Shown here piece by piece: positions 27,001-35,437 of a stretch of 64,000 nt of DNA (the stretch's first letter is position 1; every line of letters starts with the position of its first letter). The DNA lies in the NCBI GenBank assembly GCA_900542325.1, contig UQMY01000008.1:1-64000 (forward strand). The letters run 5' to 3'. A program made the position numbers and the translations under genes. The notes below the pieces were generated by a model. It was not told the DNA's origin. It saw only the letters and a list, made by a program, of their open reading frames with translations, and ran no database searches. Origin of the DNA: an uncultured Collinsella sp. (lineage in GTDB: Bacteria > Actinomycetota > Coriobacteriia > Coriobacteriales > Coriobacteriaceae).

Positions 27001-27825
27001 GGCGCCAAGATCGCCCGCCCGCGCGTGATCATCCCCGTGTTCCCCGGCAACAACTGCGAGTACGACAGCGCCCGCGCCTTCCGTGCCGCCGGTGCCGAGG
27101 CCGACACCTTCGTGATCAACAACCTCACGCCCGAGGCCGTCGCCGAGAGCACCCGCGAGCTTGCCCGCCGCATCCGTGCAAGCCAGATCGTTATGATCCC
27201 CGGCGGCTTCTCGGGCGGCGACGAGCCCGACGGCTCCGCCAAGTTCATCACGGCGTTCTTCCGCGCTCCCGAGGTCACCGAGGCAGTCCGCGACCTGCTC
27301 AAGGCCCGCGATGGCCTGATGCTGGGCATCTGCAACGGCTTCCAGGCCCTGATCAAGCTCGGCCTGGTGCCCTACGGCGACATCGTCGACGCCACGCCCG
27401 ATACGCCCACGTTGACGTTCAACACCATCGGTCGCCACCAGAGCCGTCTGGTGCGCACCCGCATCTCGTCCAACTTGTCCCCGTGGCTGTCGCAGTGCAG
27501 CCTGGACGACCCCTACACCGTCGCCATCAGCCACGGCGAGGGCCGCTTTGTCGCCAATGACGAAGTGCTCGCCCAGCTGATCGCCAACGGCCAGGTCGCC
27601 ACGCAGTACGTGGGCGAGAACGGCAAGCCCAGCATGGATCTCTCCGTCAACCCCAACGGCTCCGCACTCGCCATCGAGGGCATCACGAGCCCCGACGGCC
27701 GCGTCCTGGGCAAGATGGGCCATGCCGAGCGTCGCGGCGACAACCTGTACCGCAACGTGCCCGAGCATGTCCCCGGCGATAAGTTCATGCCGATCTTTGA
27801 GAGCGGCGTGGCCTACTTCGCTTAA
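24079..27825 (+). CDS. purL: Phosphoribosylformylglycinamidine synthase, fused PurL-PurQ
   Basis: 1248 residues, the long single-chain form: PurS-like N-terminal segment, linker with the SDHCRHTTF motif near 225, two AIRS-type halves (KNETHNHPTEIEPFGGAATC; AIGGKDSMSGSFED), and from about 970 a class I glutamine amidotransferase with the nucleophile in GICNGFQALIKLG and the ISHGEGRF histidine. It converts FGAR plus glutamine and ATP to FGAM, step 4 of purine synthesis. Many Gram-positives use separate PurS, PurL and PurQ. AGGAACC precedes the ATG at 24079. No other pur genes are adjacent. Confidence 0.96.
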   Translation: MVSRIYVEKKPGFDVEAQQLKGELTEILGIKGIEALRIINRYDVEGIDEELFRSCVPTVFSEPQVDVTYDELPASDGAVFAVEFLPGQFDQRADSASECVQLISQGERPAVRSAKVYMISGALDEAAIEAIKHYVVNPVEARIASLDLPETLHMETPEPQPVEVLDGFRELDETGLAAFISERGLAMDEADIAFCQQYFRDEDRDPTITEIRVIDTYWSDHCRHTTFGTVLDDVTIDDAVVQQAFDRYMEMRHELGRDAKPVCLMDMGTIGAKYLKKTGVMTDVDESEEINACTVKVKVDVDGEDQDWLFLFKNETHNHPTEIEPFGGAATCVGGAIRDPLSGRSYVYQAMRVTGAGDPTVPVSETLEGKLPQRKLVTTAAAGYSSYGNQIGLATGQVNELYHPGYVAKRMEVGAVVGATPANHVRRECPAPTDKIILLGGRTGRDGIGGATGSSKTQNTESIETSGAEVQKGNAPVERKLQRLFRRGDACRLIKRCNDFGAGGVSVAVGELADGLYVDLDTVTKKYDGLDGTELAISESQERMACAVADGDVEEFMGYAAEENLEATVIAEVTAEPRMRMAWNGVAIVDLSREFLNSNGAPKHQVAHVCARSVWQPSWAGTTLAERMTSLVTDLNVASNKGLSERFDSTIGAATVLMPFGGKTQLTPSSAMVAKFPVDGETTTASAMAWGFNPYLMEADQFAGAYLSVVESIAKLVAAGFEHKRAYLSFQEYFERLRTEAERWGKPMAAVLGALMAQVDLGAGAIGGKDSMSGSFEDEAGELNVPPTLISFAVAVGKAARAVSPEFKGLTHRVVRIAPATYGEDYRPDAQQLLAVFDAVEALTANGNALAVSTPGYGCGAESLFKMCVGNQIGIELAEDVDVESLFTPLYGSFIVELAEDAELPEVADGVVVEPLGTTVEGYVIDTGSEVIELAELQEAWESGIEGVFAYRSAGKTPEVETIDFRAKDIHVYGGAKIARPRVIIPVFPGNNCEYDSARAFRAAGAEADTFVINNLTPEAVAESTRELARRIRASQIVMIPGGFSGGDEPDGSAKFITAFFRAPEVTEAVRDLLKARDGLMLGICNGFQALIKLGLVPYGDIVDATPDTPTLTFNTIGRHQSRLVRTRISSNLSPWLSQCSLDDPYTVAISHGEGRFVANDEVLAQLIANGQVATQYVGENGKPSMDLSVNPNGSALAIEGITSPDGRVLGKMGHAERRGDNLYRNVPEHVPGDKFMPIFESGVAYFA

Positions 27826-27862
27826 ACCTTTCCCATCGGGTACAATCCCCTCGGGTAACAAC

Positions 27863-27899
27863 ACCCGCCACCGACACATCCGGTGGCGGGTTCTTTTTT
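27863..27899 (+). terminator. Terminator of purL
   Basis: ACCCGCCACCG / CGGTGGCGGGT with a 7-nt loop followed by TTCTTTTTT. Confidence 0.92.
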
Positions 27900-27924
27900 G
27901 CTTCGCGCATGCAGGAAGGACATC

Positions 27925-28860
27925 ATGGAAAGCCGCAAGCCGTATCTCGCCACCCTGCCCGGACTCATCCTGGGCTGTCTTGTTTGCTGTGCACTCTGGG
28001 GATCGGCCTTTCCCTGCATCAAGATCGGCTACGCACTCTTTGGTATCCCGGCGCACGATAGCGCCTCGCAGCTGCTCTTTGCGGGCTTGCGCTTCACGCT
28101 TGCCGGCGCCCTGGTTATCGTTGGGATGAGTGCGGCCCAACGCCGCCCCCTCATTCCGCAGGCTCGCGACATCAAGCCCATCTTTGTCTTGTCGCTCTTC
28201 CAGACTATCGGGCAGTACTTCTTTTTCTATCTGGGCCTCTCGCGCGCCAGCGCCATGTCGAGCTCCATCATCGAGGCCAGCGCCAACTTCCTCGCAATCC
28301 TCTTTGCCGCCCTGGCATTTCACACCGAGAAGCTCAATACGGCCAAGGTGCTTGGCTGTGCGCTGGGCTTTGCCGGCGTCGCGCTCGTCAACCTCTCGGG
28401 CGCAGATGGCACCTTTGGCTTCAGGCTCGATGGCGAGGGCTTTATCCTAGCCTCCACTGTCGCGGGTGCTCTTTCGACCTGCCTGATCGGCATCTTCTCG
28501 CGCAAGCACGACGGCGTCTTGCTTGCCGGGTGGCAGTTCTTGGTCGGCGGCCTGGTCCTCACCGCCATCGGCTTTTTGATGGGTGGCGCGCTCTCCCCCA
28601 CGGCGATTGTCCCCGCCATCGTGCTCATCATCTACATGGCGCTTATCTCCGCGGTCGCGTACTCGCTATGGTCGCGTCTGCTTGCCGTCAACCCCGTCAG
28701 CCGTGTGTCGGTCTTTGGCTTTATGAATCCAGTCTTTGGCGTACTGTTGAGCGCTCTGCTGCTCGGCGAGGGCGCTGGCACGAGCCCTGTTACCGTACTT
28801 GTTGCCCTGCTGTTGGTCTGCGGCGGCATCATCATCGTCAACAGGCCCAAAAAGGCCTAG
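27925..28860 (+). CDS. EamA-type DMT transporter
   Basis: 311 residues and ten predicted membrane helices in two five-helix EamA repeats. Repeat 1 includes CALWGSAFPCIKIGY and ASAMSSSIIEASANFLAILFAAL; repeat 2 includes LIIYMALISAVAYSLWSRLLAVNPVSR and FMNPVFGVLLSALLLGE. The family exports metabolites such as amino acids; the substrate is not known. AGGAAGGACATC precedes the ATG at 27925, just after the purL terminator, so it has its own promoter or read-through supply. Confidence 0.85.
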   Translation: MESRKPYLATLPGLILGCLVCCALWGSAFPCIKIGYALFGIPAHDSASQLLFAGLRFTLAGALVIVGMSAAQRRPLIPQARDIKPIFVLSLFQTIGQYFFFYLGLSRASAMSSSIIEASANFLAILFAALAFHTEKLNTAKVLGCALGFAGVALVNLSGADGTFGFRLDGEGFILASTVAGALSTCLIGIFSRKHDGVLLAGWQFLVGGLVLTAIGFLMGGALSPTAIVPAIVLIIYMALISAVAYSLWSRLLAVNPVSRVSVFGFMNPVFGVLLSALLLGEGAGTSPVTVLVALLLVCGGIIIVNRPKKA

Positions 28861-28959
28861 CGAGCTCACCTTTTTAGGGAGGATGTTCGCACACTTTAGC
28901 TTAATGGAGTACATCGGAGAGCCGAGGACCGCCATGCACGCAAGCTTGCACCCCTTTAT

Positions 28960-30111
28960 CTAGCGTATCTGGATGCCAGCTTTCTTTTTCTCGGCCTTGA
29001 CACGGTAGAGCTCCGCATCGGCAGCGCGAAGCAAGTCTTGCCAGGTATCGACGCCATCACCAACCCGTGCGTAGCCGATGGACATCCGCAACAGATACGG
29101 AACCTCGGCGCGCGCGAGCTCATCGTTGATTGTCGCGCACAGATGCATGATATCCTGTTCCGCCACTGCCTTTTGGAGCACCACGAACTCGTCGCCACCA
29201 TAACGTGCGATAAAGCCGCCAGACGCCGAGCAGACTTCTTTGAGCGCAGCGGATATGACCTGAAGAGCGTGGTCGCCCTCCACATGCCCATAGCGATCGT
29301 TAATCTGCTTAAAGCCGTCGCCGTCCATCATAAGCAGATATACATCTTCGGCCTGATCCACATTTGAGAAGAGCGACAGCATATAGGTCTCAAAACGGTT
29401 GCGATTGTTAAGTCCAGTCAACGGGTCGGTCGAGATGAGCTGCTCCTGGTAGATGATGTAGAGCAGCAACATGCTAATCATTATGCCGACACAAAGGCCG
29501 GGCACCGAGTATACGACCTGAAAGGTACCGCCCACCAGGGCCGGAATGGCGAAAAATGCCAAGGTTCGATAGATGGCCTTCGTCTGCAGGCTCTCGACCC
29601 TGCGAGATTGCACAAATGCATGCAGGGACGTATGTATAACGTAACAGTAGCTGACGATGGGCTGGATCATATAGGCAAAGCCGCGACGATACACGCCCTG
29701 CGAATCGATATAGAACAGGGCGTGCGTCCAGTAACTGGTAAACGCCAGCACGACCACCAGAGCCGTAGGCAACGCTACAAGCACCACCCTATAGCGCGAG
29801 GTCAAAAGGCGAGAACCCTGCACCGTCTCGGAATAGATAAACCAAATGAGACACGCGATAGCAAAGAGCGAAAACGAAACCGCGTTGGAAATCCAGTTGG
29901 CAGCAATGCCCAACGTGCCGTCCACACCGTCCGAAAGCGTCCAGATCATATCGAATAATATGTACGCAGCAGACGTGTAGCCCAGCATGCTAAACAATAG
30001 CTGCTGGGTGCTCGAGAACAAGGAGCGACGACTTCGCACGGCAAGCCCGATAAGAACAATCATGCATAGCACGAATATCTCAATCTTGAGTGCCTTAACC
30101 ACTAGCGCCAT
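28960..30111 (-). CDS. Membrane GGDEF diguanylate cyclase
   Basis: About 383 residues. Seven hydrophobic helices (1-225) form a sensor-like membrane half; the C-terminal 160 residues are a GGDEF domain: STDPLTGLNNRNRFE, LMMDGDGFKQINDRYGHVEGD and the active-site RYGGDEFVVL. It should make c-di-GMP from two GTP. The inhibitory RxxD site that normally lies just upstream of GGDEF is absent (SASGGFIARYGGDEF), so product feedback is unlikely. The start is uncertain: ATG 30111 has GAAGGG too close, and GTG 30102 sits at better spacing. Confidence 0.88.
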   Translation of the reverse strand: MALVVKALKIEIFVLCMIVLIGLAVRSRRSLFSSTQQLLFSMLGYTSAAYILFDMIWTLSDGVDGTLGIAANWISNAVSFSLFAIACLIWFIYSETVQGSRLLTSRYRVVLVALPTALVVVLAFTSYWTHALFYIDSQGVYRRGFAYMIQPIVSYCYVIHTSLHAFVQSRRVESLQTKAIYRTLAFFAIPALVGGTFQVVYSVPGLCVGIMISMLLLYIIYQEQLISTDPLTGLNNRNRFETYMLSLFSNVDQAEDVYLLMMDGDGFKQINDRYGHVEGDHALQVISAALKEVCSASGGFIARYGGDEFVVLQKAVAEQDIMHLCATINDELARAEVPYLLRMSIGYARVGDGVDTWQDLLRAADAELYRVKAEKKKAGIQIR

Positions 30112-30165
30112 CCCTTCAATACCCAAGTGGTCAGAATCGCCCAATTCGAATCAGGGCAATAAACA

Positions 30166-30192
30166 CCCCTTTACTCCGCAGGGGTAAAGGGG
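30166..30192. other. Hairpin in the kdgT-GGDEF gap
   Basis: CCCCTTTAC, 9-nt loop, GTAAAGGGG, about 55 nt before the GGDEF gene start. On the minus strand it would lie in the leader or at the promoter of the GGDEF gene. No c-di-GMP riboswitch motif was recognised. Confidence 0.4.
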
Positions 30193-30203
30193 ATAATAGC
30201 AGA

Positions 30204-30243
30204 GCGCCCGAACATCACTGCAAAACAGTTTCTGTTCGGGCGC
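30204..30243 (-). terminator. Hairpin downstream of kdgT
   Basis: GCGCCCGAACA / TGTTCGGGCGC, an 11-bp perfect stem with an inner ACTG/CAGT pairing. It has no T-run, so termination efficiency is uncertain. Confidence 0.6.
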
Positions 30244-30292
30244 CCATACGGCGCGAATTGCACACGCCGGCATCATTGATGGGTATCGATTG

Positions 30293-31315
30293 CTACTCGC
30301 CATCGATGTCAGTCGCGACGGCCTCCTCGATGGCCTCGACACCGACAGGCGACAGATCCTCCTTGCCTTGGCAGAACTTCTTGTCGACCCAGCCAGTCAG
30401 AATCGGAGCCATGATCGCCGTGATGATAACGGCGGTGGCGATCTGAGCGTACGCGGTGGGCGCAAGCTCGGCGTAGCGCGGTGCGACCTCGGCGAGGGCA
30501 ACCGGTGTGGTCATAGCCGTGCCGGCAATGGTGGAGCAAGCCACAGCGGCCTTGCCATTGCCGCCGCACAGACGCTCGAACGCAAAGGTGATGGGGCCAA
30601 CGATAAAGAGGGTGATGAGGCCCAACAGAATGCCCGAGATGCCGCCGGTGATGAAGCTCGAAAGGCTCATGGACGCACCGAGCTGAAATCCGATGACGGC
30701 AATCGCAGGATTGGCACCGGGAACCAGCAGGTTCTTGATAAACGGGAACAGGTTACCCAGAACCATGCCGATAACGAGTGGCAAGATGGAGCCGATAATG
30801 GTGCCAATGGGAATGTTGGCGAGGCCGGAAACACCGAGGATGATCATCGTGACGGCGGGGCCGGCCGTAAAGAACAGGATACCGACGGCGCCCTGCTCAG
30901 ACTCATCGCCGAACTCGCCCATGATGCCCGTATAGAGCGCCATGTTGCAAAACGTGATGCCGCCGATGATAGACACGGAGCTCAGACCCAGGAAGTTGTC
31001 GTTAAAGAAATATGCCACGCCCAGGCCGAGAGCCGCTGCGACGACCAGCTTGGGAATCAGCACGACGATGCCGGTCTTGATAGCGCCCGGCGTGGACTTA
31101 AAGCTGATGCCGGCGCCCACAAACAGCAGGATCGCGGCGACGATGGTATTGGAGCCACCGCGGCAGGCAGCCGTAAAGAAGCCGCCGATCTCAAAAACCT
31201 GCGGGCAGAAGGTATTGAGCAGAAGGCCGACGATCATCGGGTAGATCATGATGTCGCCCGGGATACGCGGGACCTTGATTTTCTTTTGCTCGCTGGCGGT
31301 TGCTTCCTGTGCCAT
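30293..31315 (-). CDS. kdgT: 2-keto-3-deoxygluconate permease family transporter
   Basis: 340 residues with about ten helices, of the KdgT type: IPGDIMIYPMIVGLLLNTFCPQVFEIGGFFTAACRGGSNTIV near the start, KTGIVVLIPKLVVAA, and FERLCGGNGKAAVACSTIAGTAMTTPVALAEVAP. KdgT imports KDG from pectin or glucuronate breakdown by proton symport. No kdgK, kdgA or uronate genes are nearby, so the ligand is inferred from family only. GGGGGTTTC precedes the ATG at 31315; the GTG ten codons earlier is not supported. Confidence 0.85.
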   Translation of the reverse strand: MAQEATASEQKKIKVPRIPGDIMIYPMIVGLLLNTFCPQVFEIGGFFTAACRGGSNTIVAAILLFVGAGISFKSTPGAIKTGIVVLIPKLVVAAALGLGVAYFFNDNFLGLSSVSIIGGITFCNMALYTGIMGEFGDESEQGAVGILFFTAGPAVTMIILGVSGLANIPIGTIIGSILPLVIGMVLGNLFPFIKNLLVPGANPAIAVIGFQLGASMSLSSFITGGISGILLGLITLFIVGPITFAFERLCGGNGKAAVACSTIAGTAMTTPVALAEVAPRYAELAPTAYAQIATAVIITAIMAPILTGWVDKKFCQGKEDLSPVGVEAIEEAVATDIDGE

Positions 31316-31472
31316 GAAACCCCCATTTCCATTGACGGGACACAAAAGACCACGTCACACTTTGCTACAGTAAAGTCTGAACATGGTACCAGAAGAGGCA
31401 GACCGACTCGGTGAGAAATTCAATTCACCGGACAGAAGCGGGGTGAGCGGGAGGGACAACCCGTTCGCGGCC

Positions 31473-31796
31473 CTATATAAGGCTCAAGACGATATAGAAC
31501 ACGATTCCCGAAACGCAGCACCACAGCATCGACTTTGTCTTGATTGCCACCGCCACGACGCCGGCAGCCGCAATCCAGGGAACCAAGGCAGGCCAAAGTC
31601 CCGCGTCGAACGCGCCGGGGCTCACCAAGTCGTTGGCGACCAGCGCGGCAAAGGCAGCGGGCGGGATATAACCCAGGGCCTCGGTAATGCGGGGCGACAG
31701 CGTTCTCCCGCGCAAGGCGAACGCCGGCGCGATGCGAAAGAACGCGATAGCAGCCCACGACGACAGCCACAGAACCAAGAACTCGTTAACGGGCAT
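31473..31796 (-). CDS. azlD: Branched-chain amino acid exporter subunit AzlD
   Basis: 107 residues with four hydrophobic helices, the usual small AzlD partner: FFRIAPAFALRGRTLSPRITEALGYIPPAAFAALV carries the conserved R-x-P-F-like start and YIPPA motif. It works with AzlC to export branched-chain amino acids. The ATG at 31796 has GAGGTGCCCGCG ahead and overlaps azlC by 11 bp. Frame extensions upstream are azlC in another frame. Confidence 0.9.
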   Translation of the reverse strand: MPVNEFLVLWLSSWAAIAFFRIAPAFALRGRTLSPRITEALGYIPPAAFAALVANDLVSPGAFDAGLWPALVPWIAAAGVVAVAIKTKSMLWCCVSGIVFYIVLSLI

Positions 31797-32478
31797 CGCG
31801 GGCACCTCTTCCGTCAAATACGGCATCGCACGCCAGCGCAATGGCAATGCCGACCACGACGCTTGCCGGCACGGCAATATTCGTGAGGCCCAAGAACTTG
31901 CATACGGCGACGGACACCGCGCCCGAAACCGCCGCGACAACGTTGCCGCGCGACAGCCGCTGCGAAAAGAGTAGACAGATAAAGAGCGACGTGCAGACGA
32001 AACTCGCAATAGCGGTGGGAACATCGACAACGGCACCGACGATGGCACCCATCGTGCACGAAGCGCCCCATGTCGCGATGAGGATCACGTTGAGCACGAA
32101 GGATTCGCGCGGGCCCCAATCCTCCCCTTCAACCAACTTGGCAAGCGAGATGCCATATGCCTCCTCGGTAAGTGTCGCGGCAACAGCCAGCGTCTGACGC
32201 TTCGAGGCACCCGTCAGATGCGGCGCGATCGATGCCGAGTAAAGAGCGAAGCGCGAGGAGATGGCGGCGACGCTCGCGATAATCGAAGGTGCCGGTACGC
32301 CCGCCAGCCAAAGATTGCAGATCATAAACTGGCCGCTGCCCGTCACAAACGTGCCGCTCAGAGCAAAGACCATCCAGGGCTCCATTCCCGTCTGCCCCAT
32401 GATCATTCCGCACGGCGCGCCTATTGCAACATAGGTAAGCATCACTGGCCAGACGGTTCTAACGATTTTGAGCACCAT
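31786..32478 (-). CDS. azlC: Branched-chain amino acid exporter subunit AzlC
   Basis: 230 residues and seven or eight helices: AIGAPCGMIMGQTGMEPWMVFALSGTFVTGSGQFMICNLWLAG is the characteristic first half, and TLTEEAYGISLAK the conserved acidic loop. The large subunit of the AzlCD efflux pair, which counters toxic build-up of leucine-type amino acids or analogues. GAGAAGCG precedes the ATG at 32478. Efflux here complements the liv uptake system at 14192-19052. Confidence 0.92.
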   Translation of the reverse strand: MVLKIVRTVWPVMLTYVAIGAPCGMIMGQTGMEPWMVFALSGTFVTGSGQFMICNLWLAGVPAPSIIASVAAISSRFALYSASIAPHLTGASKRQTLAVAATLTEEAYGISLAKLVEGEDWGPRESFVLNVILIATWGASCTMGAIVGAVVDVPTAIASFVCTSLFICLLFSQRLSRGNVVAAVSGAVSVAVCKFLGLTNIAVPASVVVGIAIALACDAVFDGRGARDAR

Positions 32479-32604
32479 ACGCTTCTCATCCTGACAAGGT
32501 CTCCGAGCCGCATGTAGCGACACGGCAGAATCATCATCCGACAGCAACCGAGTTCACCTACAATTGCCACCGGATCGAAAGACACAACTTTTTAGGAAGT
32601 CATT

Positions 32605-33417
32605 ATGACAGCTATCGATCGAGACCGGGCGCGCGCGGCCTTCAAAAGCTACACCGATGCCTACGACGCCACCAACCCACGCATCGCGCTCAAAATCGAG
32701 CATACGTACCACGTGGCCGAGGCATGCGATGCCGTAGCGCGCGAGCAGGGCTGGTCGTCAGAAGATATTGACCTGGCATGGCTTTGCGGCCTGCTACACG
32801 ATATGGGCCGCTTTGAGCAGTTGCGGCGCTGGGACACCTTTAAGGACGCCGAGAGCATGAGCCATGCAGCGCTGGGCATCGAGGTCCTCTTTGGCGAGAA
32901 TCCCGCCGATGCACCCGCCGTAACGAGCATCCGCGACTTTATCGATGACCCGGCAGAGGACGAACTGATCCGCGCGAGCATCGCCCACCACAGTGATTTT
33001 CGCCTGCCCACGGAACTCGACACCCGTACACGGAGCTTCTGCGAGATCGTGCGCGATGGCGACAAGATCGACATTATGCGCACCATCGCCGACAGCACCG
33101 TCGACACCATCCTCAAGGTGGATGAGGACACGTTTCTCGCCAGCCACTTCTCGACTCCGGCGCTTACCGCCTTTGACGAGCATCGCTGCGTCGCGCGTGA
33201 CGAGCGCAACGAGCCGGCGGACTACCTGGTGGGGCTCATCTGCTTTATGTTTGAGCTCGTCCATCCGGCAAGCCGTGCACTGGCGCGCGAGCAAGGCGAT
33301 ATCTATCGCCTGCTCGACGCGCCCTTTGGCATTACGCGACCCTTTACCGACCCCGCCGCGCAGGCAACCTGGAGCCGCCTTAAGGACGAGCTGCGCCGCT
33401 GGCTGGCAAGCGCTTAG
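32605..33417 (+). CDS. HD-domain phosphohydrolase
   Basis: 270 residues. The HD metal site is visible as H (IEHTYHVAEACDAVA), then LLHDMGRFEQL for HD, a later IAHHSDF and DGDKIDIMRT for the final Asp. The family hydrolyses nucleotide phosphates or phosphate esters; which one cannot be said. AGGAAGTCATT precedes the ATG. Its last 4 bp overlap the convergent end of the Etf gene, so no terminator separates the two strands. Confidence 0.85.
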   Translation: MTAIDRDRARAAFKSYTDAYDATNPRIALKIEHTYHVAEACDAVAREQGWSSEDIDLAWLCGLLHDMGRFEQLRRWDTFKDAESMSHAALGIEVLFGENPADAPAVTSIRDFIDDPAEDELIRASIAHHSDFRLPTELDTRTRSFCEIVRDGDKIDIMRTIADSTVDTILKVDEDTFLASHFSTPALTAFDEHRCVARDERNEPADYLVGLICFMFELVHPASRALAREQGDIYRLLDAPFGITRPFTDPAAQATWSRLKDELRRWLASA

Positions 33418-34619
33418 CACTCGAGCTGAGCCAGCAGTTCCTCAACGATCTCAACGGCATCGCCGACGACCTTGTACTGGGCGGCACCGAAGATGGGGGC
33501 ATCCGGGTCCTCATTGATGGCGACAATGCACTCCGCCCCACCGATGCCGGCGAGATGCTGGATAGCGCCCGAGACACCGATGCTCACGAGGAGCTTGGGC
33601 GAGACCGATACACCCGTCTGGCCAATTTGGTGGCGATACTCCAGCCAGCCGGCCTCCACCACGGGGCGCGTGCAGCCAAGCTCGGCACCCAGAGCCTCGG
33701 CAAGCTTTCGCATCAGCGGTAGGTTTTTCTTGGAGCCGATGCCGCGGCCCACCACGACTAGACGCTCGGCATCGGCAATTGAGGCCTGCTGTCCCCACTC
33801 CTCGGCGGGAATCGAGATCTCGACACGGGCCTTAACGTCATCCGCTAGCACTACCTGGGCAATCGTGCCGGAGCGGCTATAGTCAAACTCGGGCGCCTTA
33901 AAGATGCCGGGGCGCACCGTTGCCATCTGAGGACGGTGGTTGGGGCAGATAATGGTGGCCATCAGGTTGCCGCCAAACGCCGGGCGCGTCTGCTGCAGCA
34001 GACTCGTCTCCGTATCCATCGAAAGCACCGTGCAATCGGCCGTAAGGCCCGTCTGCAAGCGCACGGCCACACCGGGCGCCAGCTCGCGACCAAAGGCGGT
34101 CGCGCCGTACAGAATGGCCTCGGGCTTGCGCTCGGCTACCAAATCGCAGATCAAGCGGGCGTAGACCTCCGCGTCGTTCTGGCGCAGGCGCTCGTCACGA
34201 CAGACCAGAACTTCATCCGCACCGGCGCAAATCAGATGCTCCAGGTCCCCGAGTGAGCCCTCGGGGCTCATGCCGACCAGTGCCACCAGACGGCAGCCGC
34301 GGGCATCGGCAAGCTCGCGCCCCTTGCCCATGAGCTCGAAGGCCACGGATGCAACGGCATCGTGCTCGTCAGTCTGCACGAAGATCCAGATGTCTCGATA
34401 TGCGTCAAGGTCTGCCGCGCCGGCGGCCTCGTCGCGCTCAATCGAGATGGCGTTGACGGGGCAGGCGTCGACGCACCCACCGCACAGGATACAGCCGTCG
34501 GTTACGCGGGCACAGCGATTGGGGCGCTCACCCTCCACCACAATGCCGCCCGAGGCGCAGGCGTGAACGCAGCGACCGCAGCCGATACAGGCTTCGCTAT
34601 CGATAATCAGCCCGCTCAT
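33414..34619 (-). CDS. etfA: EtfA with N-terminal 2[4Fe-4S] ferredoxin domain
   Basis: 401 residues. Two cluster motifs open the protein, CIGCGRCVHAC (from 11) and CILCGGCVDACPVN (from about 43), followed by an EtfA body: LYGATAFGRELAPGVAVRL, and the FAD-binding end LVSIGVSGAIQHLAG, AINEDPDAPIF, VVGDAVEIV. The ferredoxin extension is seen in Etf proteins of electron-confurcating lactate dehydrogenases such as A. woodii LctC, where reduced ferredoxin helps drive lactate oxidation with NAD+. It follows etfB directly with no gap. The second cluster keeps all four Cys. Confidence 0.93.
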   Translation of the reverse strand: MSGLIIDSEACIGCGRCVHACASGGIVVEGERPNRCARVTDGCILCGGCVDACPVNAISIERDEAAGAADLDAYRDIWIFVQTDEHDAVASVAFELMGKGRELADARGCRLVALVGMSPEGSLGDLEHLICAGADEVLVCRDERLRQNDAEVYARLICDLVAERKPEAILYGATAFGRELAPGVAVRLQTGLTADCTVLSMDTETSLLQQTRPAFGGNLMATIICPNHRPQMATVRPGIFKAPEFDYSRSGTIAQVVLADDVKARVEISIPAEEWGQQASIADAERLVVVGRGIGSKKNLPLMRKLAEALGAELGCTRPVVEAGWLEYRHQIGQTGVSVSPKLLVSIGVSGAIQHLAGIGGAECIVAINEDPDAPIFGAAQYKVVGDAVEIVEELLAQLEC

Positions 34620-35435
34620 CTATGCCATCCCCTCGATAATCTTGGCAAGTTTTAACGCCTGCTCGGACGCCGTTCCCTCGACGGCCTCGCACGTTTGGTC
34701 ACGGTCGGGCACAAACGAGCGCACGACCTGCGTCGGTGATCCGGCAAGGCCGCAACGCGAGGGGTCGGCGTTTACGTCGGCAGCGCTGGCCACGCGCACG
34801 TCTGCATCCTCGGCCGCGCGAATACCGGCAATACTCGGCATGCGCAGCTGGCCAATCTCCTTGGCAGTCGTCATCGCACACGGCATCTCCAGGTACACCG
34901 TCTCCTCGCCGGCATCGCAGCCGTGAACGAGCGCCAGCGAGCCACACGTCGTAAATCCCGCGCTCTGCACACAGCTCACGTCGGTCACGCAGGGGACCCC
35001 AAAGGCGCCGGCCAGCTCGGGGCCGATCTGGGCCGTATCGCCGTCCACTGCCATCTTGCCGCAGATGAGCAGGTCAAAGTCCTCATCGAGTGCCTCGATG
35101 CCGCATTTGAGGGCATAGGTGGTGGCTAGGGTATCGGCGCCCGCAAAGGCGCGATCGGTCAGCAGCAGCGCGTCGTCGGCACCGCGGGCGATGCAGTCGC
35201 GCAGCAGCAATTCGGTCGCGGGGATGCCCATCGACACCACCGTCACACGCACGTCCATGCCAAAGCCGATAAAGTCGTCCTTCAGCGCTAGCGCACATTC
35301 GAGGGCACTTGCATCGAAGGGATTAATGACCGCCTGCTTGCCATCACGCACGATAGTATTGGTCTTGGGGTCCATCTTGACCTCGGTGCTTCCGGGCACC
35401 GCCTTGACGCACACCACCATATGGAAATCACTCAT
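34620..35435 (-). CDS. etfB: Electron transfer flavoprotein subunit beta
   Basis: About 271 residues: VVCVKAVPGSTEVKMDP, VINPFDASALECAL, DALLLTDRAFAGADTLATTYAL, CGKMAVDGDTAQIGPELAGAFGVPCVTDV and LRMPSIAGI are EtfB hallmarks. It binds the AMP or second FAD that in bifurcating Etfs carries electrons between NAD and the FAD chain. The ATG at 35435 is 9 nt after GGGGGC; a GTG two codons earlier overlaps the stop of the preceding dehydrogenase gene. The middle gene of a three-gene operon. Confidence 0.93.
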   Translation of the reverse strand: MSDFHMVVCVKAVPGSTEVKMDPKTNTIVRDGKQAVINPFDASALECALALKDDFIGFGMDVRVTVVSMGIPATELLLRDCIARGADDALLLTDRAFAGADTLATTYALKCGIEALDEDFDLLICGKMAVDGDTAQIGPELAGAFGVPCVTDVSCVQSAGFTTCGSLALVHGCDAGEETVYLEMPCAMTTAKEIGQLRMPSIAGIRAAEDADVRVASAADVNADPSRCGLAGSPTQVVRSFVPDRDQTCEAVEGTASEQALKLAKIIEGMA

Positions 35436-35437
35436 CT

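Noticed and set aside
24769..28323. 1184-codon minus-strand open frame
   Set aside because: It is antisense to purL and the EamA gene; it arises from strong G/C third-position bias and has no recognisable domain.
30112..30292. c-di-GMP riboswitch before the GGDEF gene
   Set aside because: Two simple hairpins are present, but not the conserved core of known c-di-GMP aptamers.
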